A DNA stretch of 64,000 nucleotides, taken from positions 113,094,183 to 113,158,182 of the forward strand of contig OY998180.1 in the NCBI GenBank assembly GCA_963921935.1, written 5' to 3'. The position numbers were made by a program, and so were the translations under genes. Below the pieces are notes generated by a model. That model was not told where the DNA came from. It worked only from the letters and a program-made list of their open reading frames with translations, and did not search any database. Below are positions 45,560 to 57,459 of the stretch, in pieces. Position 1 is the first letter of the stretch, and every line of letters starts with the position of its first letter. The DNA is from Galeruca laticollis (taxonomy: Eukaryota > Arthropoda > Insecta > Coleoptera > Chrysomelidae).

Positions 45560-46580
45560 CGAGTTCTGGATACACACTATATGAATGTAATTTGATTTAT
45601 ATCTTTATTTAATTTATCTATGAAATTGGGCTTCTGGATACTCTCATATAGAAAGACTGAAATATGTTAATTCTAATAGTTTTATTGAGGACATGAAAAA
45701 AATAAAAATACCAACAATTCAATGAAAATTGATTTAATAAATTGTTACTTTGAAAAATTTCGTATTATTTTTAACATTTAAAATTACTTTAATAACCCCT
45801 ACATCCTATGCAATTCTGAATACACAACAATTCATTATATTGCGTCGGCGCATAAATTCAACGCATGCGCTTATATGATTTCCTACAACACGAATACGCT
45901 CTTCACCGTCAATGCTGTGTATAAACGGTTTATGCTCTGCCTGCGTGCATATAGTTGTGAAAAATTTCAATACGTTGTATACATTTAAACAAGCAATTAC
46001 ATATATATAAATTTCTAAATAATGTGTGTGAATTGAAAAGAAGATGGTAATGGATAGACCAGTTATGCATGCATTAGAGGAAAGTAAAAGTTGGAAATTA
46101 TGTGAACATTCATGGAACACGTGAACATTGAAAATGGATTAAATTAAACAAGTAAGTACAATTATATTATTATAAACTAAATTGCATGAATCTCCATGGA
46201 GATAAAATATGATGCATCGTTATATATTGTTCTAGGCCTTTTATTAGATTATCATTATTAGAACGTTCTGATTATTATTTTTAGTTCACTGTTCATATTT
46301 ATGTGGAATTCCAAATATTTTAATTAAAATGCACAGACCTTAGTTCATATCTTCAGTCCTTGACTGCTACTCGCGTCTCTAATTTCTTGACGATCTCTCA
46401 CAAGAGAGATGCACCTTCCTGATCACCTTTCTCTTCTCACGGGTTCACAAAAACTTATTAACTTATTTCTATTACCTTTTTGTGAGAACTTTTTAACTTT
46501 TTTATCAAAAATTTAATAATTTTTTCTCAGAGGAGATTTATATCGACGTTTGCCTCTTCATCCACCAAATTCACTCTCTT
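45560..46580. other. No gene recognised
   Basis: AT-rich. The 104-codon minus frame at 46120-45806 resembles nothing known to me. Confidence 0.4.
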
Positions 46581-46702
46581 TTTTTTGTGAAGATGTGCTT
46601 CGACCGCTAAGGGTCATTAGCACTTACAATATAATTTAACTACATAGTAAATTACAGCATTACATTCACTAAATATTCACCAAAACATTCACTAAGTATT
46701 CA

Positions 46703-49700
46703 CTAGATATAATTATAGAGTTTTATATCTTTTAGGTACTGTATTGTTTTTTGTATTTGTTCCATAGTTTTTAGATTTTCACTAACATCTGTGGAGATTT
46801 TGTTTTCTTGTCTTTCCTCTTCGAATTCTGTACAATCAACAAGGATGTGTTTAATAGACAGTCTTACGTTGCACTTGTTACATTTGGGGGGTTCTTCTTT
46901 AGATATTCTATAGCCGTGCATTAAACGAGTGTGGCCAAGTCTTAGTCTTGATATTTTAATTTGTTCTAACCGGCTGGGTGTTAATGTTAGTCGGTCTGCA
47001 AATTGCGATTTAATGCTCTTGAGACTATTTTGATCATTATGCCATTCTGTTTGCATCTTTTTCTTAATTAACTTCTTGAGGTAGTTGTCGATATCACTGT
47101 GAGTATAAATTTGAGACATTGCGGTTTCTAACGATGTTGCTTCTTGGGCAGCTGTGTGACCTTTACTTCTAGCGTAAATAATTGGTGGAGGAGTTGTTGG
47201 ATTTATTGCACTAAAGGGTTGCTTGCCCACATTTGTCGAATCGCTTCTATGGCACTTAGTGAGTCAGAGCAGATTGCATATTTTGGTTTTGGGTTACTCA
47301 TTACGTAAACTAAAGCTTGATGGATAGCGAAGACTTCTCCTGTATAGACACTACACTCCTCTGGTAGCCTGAATTTTTGTGTATTAGTTGCTGTAACTAC
47401 TGATGAGCCTACTGATCGATTTAATTCATTTTTTGAAGCATCAGTGAATAAAACTTCTGACGTAAATTCCACATATTCTATTGAATTCATTTTTCAGTAG
47501 AGAAGGGTGTGTTTCTTTTTTATTGAATTTGGAAAGTTCTGTGTTCACGGAGATAGGTGAGAGAATCCAGGGGGCAAAATTATAGCTGTTTATAGGAATT
47601 ATTTCAGGAAAACTGTAGTTGATTTCTGCCATATACGGTTTCACTGTGTTGTAAAAAGGTGGTGTAATATTGATATTTGCGGGAAAAGCTGTTTGCACTG
47701 ATCCAGTGTAAATTTTCTTGTGGTAAGGGTGGTTAGGAAGAGCCAACATTTTTGTCGAGTAGGATAAAGATAAATGTTGAACTCTATATGTAAATGGCAT
47801 CTCTCCAAGAAGTTTATAGAGAGTGTCTGTGGGGGTTGTTGGGAACGCACCAATTATTATTCTAAGTGCTTTATTTGAAATTATTTCCACAGTTTTTATA
47901 TAACTTTTTTTAGCGGTTTGGAAAGCCATGGCTCCATATTCTATTTTAGATCTAATGGTACTTTTGTAAATGTTAAGTAAACTGTTTGTATCTGCTCCCC
48001 ATTTTTGATGTGATAGGATTTTTAATATGTTTAAGCTTTGCGTACTGTTTCGTTTAAGATAGTCAAAGTGTTTTTTCCAGTTAAGTTCATCATCGAAAAT
48101 TATTCCCAAAAATTTGATATCTTTCGTGAAACTGAGTTTGGTGCTTCCTATGGTCAGTTCCGGGTATTCTTTCTGGGCTCTTCGTGCAAATAAGACACAT
48201 TTCGTTTTCTCGTGAGATATTTTGAAGCCAGACTTGTTTTCCCATTCATAAATTTTGTTTAATCCATTTTGAATTAGGGATTGCAATGTTTTAATATTTG
48301 TACCTTTTCCGTATATTACAATATCGTCAGCATATAAGCTTACACGTAGTGGAGATGTGATACAAGAGGTGAAGTCATTTATGGCGACAAGAAATAATGT
48401 TGTGCTTAAGGAAGATCCTTGGGGAATTCCATTCCCTATTTTTCTTTTGGTAGATAATTCTCCATTTGTTTTGACTACAAAATTACGTTGTGTCAAGAAT
48501 TTTTCGATAAATGCTGTTATATTTCCATTAATGTTCCAATCTACCAATGTTTGAAGAATTTTATGTTGCCATGTTAAGTTGTAAGCTTTTTCAAGATCCA
48601 TAAATACCGCTAGCAGTTTCTGACCGTTAGCAAATGCATTGTGTATCTCGGATTCCAGGTTTATAATGCTATCGTTTGCTGACCTGTTTTTTCGAAATCC
48701 GTTTTGGTGTATCGATATAAGGTTATGTTTTTCCAGATGCCACATTAACCTGCGGTTTAATATCTTCTCTAAGACTTTGCACATTGTACATGTTAGGGAT
48801 ATTGGTCTGTAAGACGTTACCAAATTCTTTGGTTTGTGTGGCTTGGGTATTGGCACTATGATAGCTTCTGACCATGATTTTGGAAATTTGTGTTCTAAAT
48901 AAATTTTATTGTATGTCTGTAGCAAATACCTTTTTCCAGTTATTGGGAGGTTTTTTAAAAAAGTGTAGTGGATTTTGTCAGGTCCCGGGCTGGATTTATC
49001 GCTGCATTGTTTCAGCACCTCTTCTAATTCTTCACTGTCGATTTGTACATTTAATGGGTGGTTTTGACCTGTAGCATGATTTAATTTTATTCTTTGTTCT
49101 GTATCGCGTTTATATTCCCTAAATTCTGGTTCGTAGTTTTCATCGCTTAATATTCTAGAGAATTCTTCTGCAAATGTTTGTGTTATAAGTGCGTTATTAG
49201 AGATAATTTCAGTATTGTGGGATAAACTTGTTATTTTATGTTTTGATGAAATTCCTTTTAATTTCTTTATTTTTGACCATATCTCGGAGTTTGAAGTATT
49301 TGGAATGATTGTTGAGACAAATGATTTCCAGGAGTCCTTTTTAGCTTGCTTAGTGACGTATCTTGCTCTTGCTCTGAGTCTTTTAAACTCAACTAAGTTA
49401 GTTTGGTTTTTGTTCTTTTTTAACTTATATAACGCTCTTTTGCTCGCTTTAATAGCTTCTTCGCATTGTGGTGTCCACCAAGGTACTGGAATTTTTGTTT
49501 TTAGTGGTTTTACATACCCAATATGTATTTCTGCAGCTTGTATAATGGTATCGGTAAGTACATTCGTTATTTCGTCAATGTTATCTTCAATCTGATCAAA
49601 TTCTGGAATATTTTTTTCTATGTACTCAGTAAACTTAAACCAATTTGCTCGTCTCAAATTCCATTTATCTATTGAGTTAAGATGATCGTTCTTGTCTTTT

Positions 49701-50357
49701 CTGGAATGAAATTCTATGCTTATAGGTAGGTGGTCGCTTCCATATAAGTATGAGTTTGGCTGCCAACTCAGGTTTGGTGCAATTTGTGCGTCACAAATAG
49801 TTAGGTCAATAGGAGATAATTCTCCTGTTAGTGGATTTAATCTTGTACCCGCTCCAGAGTTTATTATTATAAGACTGTTTGTGTTTGTGAATTTTTCTAT
49901 TTCTCTCCCTGTTTTGTCTGTAGTCTTGGATCCCCACGCTGTATTGTGTGAATTGAAATCCCCTACTATTATTTTTGTGCCATTTACTTGGTTGGTTATT
50001 TCTTGTAAGCTTTGTGAAGTGAATTTTTTGTTGGATGGAATATAAATATTAATAATGTTCAAATTCTTCTCATAGTATTGTATGTTAATTGCAACTACCT
50101 CTAGTTCTGATGTAATTTGTATATTTTTCCATGTAAAATTATTTTTTATATAAATAGCCACTCCTCCACTAGCTCTGTCAGACTCTCTATTTTTGTGAAC
50201 GCATTCGTAACCTCTTAGTGAGTAGTATTTGTTATCTTTGAATTTAGTTTCTTGTATGCAGATCACATCTTCTGTAGTTTTTGATATTAAGAGTTTTAAT
50301 TTTTCCAGATGGGCTATTAGCCCATTTATATTCCATTGGAGTAAGAAAGTATTAGTG
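46703..50357 (-). pseudogene. I-like copy 3 ORF2 (APE-RT-RNase H), late frame breaks
   Basis: The frame opens right after an upstream TAA with VNTNTFLLQWNINGLIAH and runs without interruption to 47441 (about 970 codons). APE: CIQETKFKDN, IIVGDFNSHNTAWGS, GSDHLPISIE. RT: SSPGPDKIHYTFLKNLP, TSYRPISLTCTMCKVLEKIL, QNGFRKNRSANDS, LAVFMDLEKAYN, and YADD at 48323-48334. RNase H then needs a frame change (47490-47203: FTDASKNELNRS, GEVFAIHQAL, ICSDSLSAIEAI) and lacks the final SH..I.GNE.AD block before a second change at about 47215. The C-terminal Cys/His box CNKCNVRLSIKHILVDC is intact. No ATG lies at the expected start. Confidence 0.85.
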
Positions 50358-51584
50358 TTGACTTAGTTGAGAAGTGGATGAATCGTAACTATCTTCATCT
50401 TCTTCATTTGTTGATATCGTGACTAAATTCAGTTGCTTACGTATCTTGGATTGGATTCTTGTGCTTCGGGATTTCATCGCCCTGTGTTGTATAAATGGGT
50501 AAATGTTGTGGAGAAGGGCGAGTAGTTCAGGAATATTATCTGTGTATTGTTGGGCTATACTTAAGGGGTCAGTTGTGCCAAATGCGTTATCCATAAAGTC
50601 GGAGAGTTCTTCAAATGTAAGGAGTTGTTGAGGTGATTCATTGTAGAATTTTTTTACAGGTTCCAGATCTTCGGCATTTGGATTTTGTTTGGTTGCGGAG
50701 GGGCATTGTTTGGATTTTTTCCTTTTGGTCTTTTGATCTGTTGTATTACTTGCCACTTCCACAGGATCTTTTTCGGATGTAAGGTCGCTGGAACTAGCTG
50801 TTAGATATTGCCGTGGTCGTTTAAAGGTATTTGATGGAGGAGTATCATTCGTCTCGTCAATTCGGCTAAGATCTTCTACGGAGCTTTCTACTGATATTGG
50901 TTCAACTGGCATTGTAATATTTTCTTGGTAGTTGGATGAGTTTGGTGCTTGATCTGGACAAAGCTTGGCAACATGTCCTGGGGTTTTGCAAAGGAAACAT
51001 GTTATTCCGTCGAATGATAGAAACACTCTATATGTTGTATCTTCAAATGTAATGACCAATGAGGGAGGTAGACTTATGTCATCGTTTGGTACTACATAGA
51101 TTTGACGTCGAAAACTTAGGATGTGTGCGTATTCGTTTCCTGACAGACTTGCCCGGAGGAATGCCATTGGTGATACTTTTGAAAAACCTATTTTTAGGAT
51201 TTCTGCTTCTAGTATGTCATGTGCTATTGATGGACAGACGTTTGATAGGATGATTCGCTTTGCTGGAGTAATGAGTCGTCGAACTCCTACTTGGTGCTGT
51301 TTTATATTTAAAGTTTGATACTTTTCAGTTATATCTTGGGCAGCTTCGACAGTCGACAAGTACATACATATTCTATTATTTGACATTCTAGAGGCGAACA
51401 GTATATTTTTGGAGCCAACAATACTTGCTACGGCTTCCACATAGTCTCCGAGAGTGAGATTGTCATTAACATTTAATACGATCGCTTGTTCTTTTTTTGG
51501 AAACATATCAGAGTTAACAACTTGAGAATATTGACGTTGACTAGTTGTTGTAGAATTTGATGCGCCCCCGTAGTCGGAAGCCAT
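50352..51584 (-). CDS. I-like copy 3 ORF1 (Gag), intact
   Basis: 410 codons from the ATG at 51584 (MASDYGG) to the stop at about 50349-50351, with no break. Conserved segments are FPKKEQAIVLNVNDNLTLGD, ASRMSNNRICMYLSTVEAAQ, VGVRRLITPAKRIILSNVCP and EYAHILSFRRQIYVVP. A single CCHC knuckle CFLCKTPGHVAKLC sits near the middle, followed by a Ser/Thr/Lys-rich linker with KTKRKKSKQ, and a C-terminal domain of about 95 residues. The protein would coat element RNA. Its final codons overlap the beginning of the ORF2 frame. Confidence 0.85.
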   Translation of the reverse strand: MASDYGGASNSTTTSQRQYSQVVNSDMFPKKEQAIVLNVNDNLTLGDYVEAVASIVGSKNILFASRMSNNRICMYLSTVEAAQDITEKYQTLNIKQHQVGVRRLITPAKRIILSNVCPSIAHDILEAEILKIGFSKVSPMAFLRASLSGNEYAHILSFRRQIYVVPNDDISLPPSLVITFEDTTYRVFLSFDGITCFLCKTPGHVAKLCPDQAPNSSNYQENITMPVEPISVESSVEDLSRIDETNDTPPSNTFKRPRQYLTASSSDLTSEKDPVEVASNTTDQKTKRKKSKQCPSATKQNPNAEDLEPVKKFYNESPQQLLTFEELSDFMDNAFGTTDPLSIAQQYTDNIPELLALLHNIYPFIQHRAMKSRSTRIQSKIRKQLNLVTISTNEEDEDSYDSSTSQLSQH

Positions 51585-51589
51585 CACTG

Positions 51590-52595
51590 TGTGGGTTTTT
51601 TCAGAAATTTTTAATTTGGGTATGGCAACGGTACTTTTATGTGGGAAGAATATATCGATATTCTATCATATTATTTCAATAAATTCCCAGATACTTTAAT
51701 ATTGGAATCGATTCTCTCACCTGTTTTTACACTAATTACTTTGATTAGATTTTAAGTATACACACTATTGCTGAACTCGTTTTCGGAACGACCACTCGTC
51801 TCGATGATTCGAGTTTAACTGATTCACTCTCTTGTTTTTCAAATCAACAAACTTTTTGGCTTGGCAAATGCAAAGCTTGCTAATATTTGTTTTAATAACA
51901 CAAATTGTCACTTACTATGTCTTTTAGTTATAAAATGAAATTGTTTGATTTCTAAGTCCTGGAGGATTAACACACTTATTCACAAATATTTATTTTGTAT
52001 TCAGGATTCTATATAATGTCTTTTTCCTATTATACATTATCAATTTTAATCATTATCACGTTTTTACGGTTTTCTTATTTATATCCATTTTTAAAAAATA
52101 TACAACCTAGATTATTGATTCATATAGACGTAATTGATTATTTTTAAATTCTTGAATTTGTACTGTTTTGTCTTACATAAACTATTGATTATTTCCGATT
52201 TTGTTATTATTGTTCTACATAAAATAAATAATCAATAAATTGAAGTTGGTAATAAAATTACTAGATTTCATTACTTCCTGTGCAGAGTGAAGCGTGTTTA
52301 TAATCATTGCGACTTTTTCATGTAAAAATTTGGCATGTGTAAAATTTTGAAATGCTTCTAGAGAATGAACTATTGCATTTTTTGATATTAAAGTAATATG
52401 GATTTATTAGTATTAGCTTAAATAAGCATAATAAAGGAATGGTATTGCCAAACTATGGCTTTTGGAAGTACATAAATATATTGAAACTTTGACACTTGCC
52501 ATTATTTACCTAGTTATTTTTTTATCATTATTTACCTAGGGTCGGAAATATTAGTTCTCTTTAGGGCAATGGAGTAAGGAATAGCAATTTCTCAG
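51590..52595. other. 5' UTR of I-like copy 3, then no gene
   Basis: The first 250 bases are presumably the retrotransposon leader. The rest is AT-rich without coding signal. Confidence 0.4.
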
Positions 52596-52602
52596 GATAG
52601 TA

Positions 52603-52905
52603 TTGTACAAAAACACTTATTCAAAGACGTTTAAAAAACGCCTCCAAAAATTAATTATGAATTCAGAAATTGCCGATGGCAAACTTTCTTTTTACTATCG
52701 TAAATTAGAGCGTGTAGCAGGTGATAATCAAATTACTGATCATGATTTATTATTGGGACTTTATAAAAGACGTCTTCCGAAGTATATTGTTAGAGCAATT
52801 ACTGCTTCAGGTGAAGTTGATAATAAAGAACTTTTAGATTTGGCTGACGTTTGGGAAAGTTCCCAAAACAGCAAAACAATTTTTAGTATTGATAATTCAA
52901 ATTAA
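52603..52905 (+). pseudogene. Gypsy-type Gag fragment
   Basis: A 100-codon frame reads LQKLIMNSEIADGKLSFYYR and KLERVAGDNQITDHDLLLGL, then YKRRLPKYIVRAI and a LLDLADVWESSQ end. This is the C-terminal half of the capsid-like Gag of insect Ty3/Gypsy elements. Sequence on both sides no longer matches Gag convincingly. The fragment lies about 0.8 kb upstream of the large TIR element. Confidence 0.6.
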
Positions 52906-53680
52906 GGAAGTTCTTCTTTTAATAAAAGTCCTGCTCATTTTTTTGAAAATGTTTAATAATGTTTTAGAGAAACCATTTAGGAACGAATAAATTCCATTAG
53001 AAATGAAAATGTGTATAAAAGTCGCAGTGAAACTCAATGCAATTCTTGTAGAGCTAGATCGCGAAGTAGAAATAAATTTGATAACACAATTCGTTTATTA
53101 CAAATTTTACATAGGTACCGTGTATCAATAAGAGAATATAGTCTTTACGAAGTGATATATAATCGTCTTGGTGTTTCGCCTCCTGTGAATGTGAATTTTG
53201 TAATGGTAACAATTGTTTTGAGGTTAGTTGATAAACGTCAAAAAAATCTTCCAAAAAGTAGGGGTCGAAACAGTAAATTTCCACTTTCAACAATTTCTTC
53301 CTTCTGTTTTGGTTATTGTATTCTTTCATGCCGCACCTCCTCTTTCCTTTTTTTCTCAGCGTATCTTTTATTGTGATGGAAGAACATCAAACATTTATTT
53401 TTTAGAGTTGAACTTCCATGTCAGATTTATTCTTAATTGGTTGAAAGTCGCGACAACTCCAAAAAGTGCGGTGAAAAGTTGATTCACCATTCATGACTTC
53501 CATTAGAATTATTTGACTTTCAAATACAGCAAAATCGATGTACATTCAGAGAAGTTCCAAATGACTTTCGGAATTGTCATAAAGGTTTCTTGCATTTGCT
53601 CAAGCCTTTAATAAATGAACAGACTTCAACAAATATTCTGAATACCAAAAGGTGAATAATATTAATAATTTCCCAATTAG

Positions 53681-54652
53681 ACCAGGGTCGATAATTTTTA
53701 AAATGGTAACAAGTGAAAAAAATTATAGTAGGATGATAACCATTGTAAAAGGTAGAGAATATAACAAAAATGGAAAGAAAAATAAATTACGGACGATCTG
53801 GGGTCGGGAAGGGGGAGAGGGTGAGATTTTAAGTGTAAAAAACAGTTAATCTCGATTTCCGGTAAAAGTGCAATTCCTATTAAAAAAAGTTGAATAGCAA
53901 AGTTGTAGGTAATTAAAAGATCTACAGCTTCTGTATCGACACTTTTTTCACATAACCTCAAAATTGATGTGAAAAATTCGAATAACCGAGTTTGGTTTTT
54001 TATTTTTATCTTTTGCAAAAAAATTTACTTTTTCACAAAATTTGGTGAAAACTTACCTTTGTATGGCCCAAACATACAGTAATTTTTTTTTATTTATAAT
54101 ATTCCTTCTTTCACCTTATTTTGACTTAATATCGAAAAAGCACCTTAAGTTTTAATTGAAAATTCTCACGTCAAATTATCTGCTTTTTTAAAAAAGTTGG
54201 TGTGTTTTTTGTTCGCTGAAATCTCTACTTTCTGATAGTATGAAAAAAATATACGATGTTAAATATTCTCAGAAAATGCAAATAATGAAAAAAACTCGAA
54301 TCCGAAAATTTTTTTGGAATCATTTATAATTTAGAGCTATTTATTAAAATTTTCACTTCAAGTACTCGAAAAACGTGAGATTTCATGATATATTGATAAA
54401 CAAAAAAATTACAAATCCATAAAACATCAAAATTGCTAAAAACATGCGAAAATAGTTGTTCTAAATATTAAAAAGAGGATTTAAAACGGATTTCATCTAA
54501 AAAATGTGACTGCTGCAATTTCTTTTCAGTAATAAAGTCGATTTATTAAATTCTCATAACATTTATGTCATAGAAAATCTCATAATAGATAAATATACAT
54601 GCAAATAGTACTATTGAATTTAAATACTTTTTACTGATAACGTTATTTATTT
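53681..54652 (+). repeat. Left terminal inverted repeat
   Basis: Matches the reverse complement of 61472-62267 by eye over nearly its whole length, with an insertion of about 170 bases at 53835-54000 that is absent from the right copy. Landmarks include GTGAAAACTTACCTTTGTAT, TTATTTTGACTTAATATCGA and AAAATGTGACTGCTGCAATT. Confidence 0.9.
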
Positions 54653-54658
54653 TTGCAA

Positions 54659-54930
54659 TCGAAAATTCTCACGTCAAATTATCTGCTTTTTTAAAAAGGT
54701 TGGTGTGTTTTTTGTTTATTGAAATCTCTACTTTCTGATGGTATAAAAAAATATACATTACTATGGTAAATGTTCTCAGAAAATGCAAATAATGAAAAAA
54801 ACTCTAATCCGAAATTTTTTTTTAATTATTATCTATAATTTTGAGCTCTTTATTAAAATTTACACTTCACATACTAAAAAAACGTAAGATTTCATGTTAT
54901 ATTGATAAACAAAAAAATTGCTAATCGAAA
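54659..54930 (+). repeat. Direct duplication of part of the left TIR
   Basis: Repeats about 54153-54425 in the same orientation: GAAAATTCTCACGTCAAATT, TTGGTGTGTTTTTTG, ATCTCTACTTTCTGAT and GATAAACAAAAAAATTGC. It follows directly after the TIR homology ends, and has no counterpart at the right end. Confidence 0.85.
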
Positions 54931-55467
54931 TATACTACTATAATATAGCCCGCCAAAAGGTATTTCATAGAGCAGAGGGGAAGGGGCTATGAAGGTTTGG
55001 GGTATGGAGTCCATACACAGACTCCATATAGTGTATAGTCTCCAAAGTATGGTGCTTACTACCATCTATTTCGTAGTAGCTGTAAAAACCGTTAGCCAGT
55101 ATTCGTGATACAGAGCAGTGAACAACATCGTTCGTAAAAAAAACACGTGCTGGCTAAATTACTTGAAGAGAATTGTGACAAATTAACTTTAAAAGAGGCT
55201 TGAGGAATCTTCATAGCAAAGTAAATACTACCTATATTTTGATCTGTACCAATCAGCTCTAATAGAAAAATAGTAATATTTTCTTTTATAAATAGTATGT
55301 TTAACCTAACATAACCTAAAAAATTAAAATCGAATGATGTTTTGGTAGAAGATTTCGTTTAATAATAATTTCGTTTATTTTGCACAAACAAATTTAGTTA
55401 TACTCATGATAAAACTGTGAAGGCCTTATTAATTTGATTTGATCCTTTTCCAGAGACTGATAACATT

Positions 55468-57133
55468 ATGTCAATATTTTCTGGAATTATTGGCAGTATT
55501 TCTGTAAATTGCTACGAAGCGTATGAAGAAGGAAAAAAATCTTTGCCAGCTATTGTTGGAATGAATTTTGGCATTGTCAACTATAGAAGAAAAAACAAAG
55601 TCTTGTCTCTAAAAACGGTTCAATCTTCCGTTAAAATAAATGAAGATATTATAGCAATCGATCCATTATTGCTATTTCAAAGAATATCGCTAACGATGGA
55701 CAATAAAAAAGATATGGAAACTTATTTACAATACGAGCTTGCACCTTTCCATTGTCACTTTTTACAGAAAATGGCCTCAGGAAAAATGTCAAAACTCAAC
55801 TTTACGAATTATTTGTGAGTACGAATGGACCAACGAATTCTGACGGCATTGTGCATGTCGTCGACGGTGGATTTTCACTGCACAAAGTAATTTGGCAGAA
55901 AAATGAAACGGTGGAAGAGATCATGAATAAATATTTGCGCTATGTAGAAAAACATTACGCAGCAAGCAGCTATATCGTTTTTGATGGGTACCCCGAAATT
56001 GAAAAATTAGTTACTGTGACAACAGTACCAGCAGCTAATTCAACTAAAAGAGGAGACCGTAGTCGTAGAATAACCTCAGACAATATTCCAGAGTTCGATT
56101 ATCAAACCCATACAAAAATACCATTTTTGCAAGAAAAATTTTTATCTAACGAGAAAAACAAGAACAAAATAATAAAAACGTTAATAAAAAGATTACAGTC
56201 ACAAGGATTTTCCTGTAAACAAGCAGAAGAAGATGCTGATGTCGACATTATTAAGACCTCGATACTAATAAAACTATCATTGTTGTGGGTCAAGATATTG
56301 ATCTGTTGGTCCTTTTTAATCAATCAAATTCTAATAATCACGATATTCATTTTCTCAAGCCAGGTTCTGGTACTATAAAAGATCTATTTTAAAGATCTAT
56401 TTTTCCCATCTAATAATTTCAAATTTGAATCCTAAAAAAATATCGTTGCATTTCTCCATTTGTTTTTCTGGTTGCGATACAACATTTGGATTTGCCGGAA
56501 AAGGAAAGAAAAGTATCGTCAACTCTTTATTAGCCGATAAAAATGTGTCAATTTTGGCCAATATTTTTTATAAAAAAGATGCGAACAAACAAGATATAAA
56601 AAATGGTTTACAATTAATCAAATCTAGTTATAAATGTAAAAATAATATAACACTGAACCAATTAAGATTTCAATAATATCAATTGGCAAGAATTAAATCT
56701 TCTTTTATATTGGCCAATCTCCCACCCACAGAAGGTGCAGCAGAACAACATTATTACAGGGCATATTATCAGCTTCAGACTTGGCTGGGTAACAAACTGA
56801 CAGCAACAGGTTTGGGGCTGGAAGCAACATCAACGCGGCATTATGCCCAAATTTACAGACAAGGAATTAATTCCGGAAATATTGCTTAAAACTAGTTATT
56901 GCAGCTGTGAAACTGAATGTAACAGTTTAAAATGTGGCGGTCGAAAACATGGTTTGAAATGCACAAATTTATGCTCAAATTGTCATGGTTCTGAAACATG
57001 CTCCAATGTGGAAGAAAAAACCTACGAAGAAGTTGATGATTCGGATGAAATTGTGGATGAAGAACCAATGCAGACCGGAAATAATCTTGGAGACGAAGAC
57101 GCTGATGGTATTGAAGATTTCGAAGATCCATGA
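55468..57133 (+). pseudogene. XPG/PIN-like nuclease plus Cys-rich domain gene
   Basis: The frame begins near a TTTTCCAG acceptor-like site at 55452 and reads on through 55468-55750, then after a frame change 55752-56270. Nuclease-like motifs: VVDGGFSLHK, VFDGYPE (55977) and EEDADVDIIKT (56226), then VVGQDIDLLVLF (about 56285) in another frame; these parallel the metal-binding Asp/Glu sites of XPG/FEN1/PIN domains. Downstream come FSGCDTTFGFAGKGKKS, ARIKSSFILANLPPTEGAAE, QTWLGNKLTATG, and an eight-Cys cluster at 56895-57005 in which one usual Cys is Gly. Several frameshifts mean it is a relic. It is the only recognisable gene native to the TIR element. Confidence 0.65.
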
Positions 57134-57459
57134 GAATCGGGAAGGTTTGTGGAATCTAACGATCAAGAAATAATAACAATAATAATAAACGCCTTTATTA
57201 TTTCCAAATAACAAAATTACATTTTGTTTAAATTTGATACATGATGTAGCAGTATATACTATTGAAAATAAAGGGCGGAGTTTATTTTCTGTAATGACAC
57301 CTAGTTCCATTACCAAAATGCTCTTCCACTCAACCCATAAAATAAAGGAAAGCATATGTCTGTCATATATAACTAAATAAATGGAAAATAAAGAATAATG
57401 GAGTAACTAATACTGGCATATAAGTACAGCATAATATGTGTGGGAGAGGAAACAATTAA

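Larger units (their letters stand above)
46590..51584 (-). mobile_element. I-like non-LTR retrotransposon, copy 3 (best preserved)
   Basis: Nearly full-length element on the minus strand: intact ORF1, then a long ORF2 with endonuclease, RT and most of RNase H. The 3' UTR carries GCTAATGACCCTTAGCGG near 46605 and ends in an A-run at about 46579-46586. Repeated TATTCACTA-like blocks lie at 46675-46705. Decay is limited to frame breaks in the RNase H region, so this copy is the most useful reference for the family. Confidence 0.9.
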
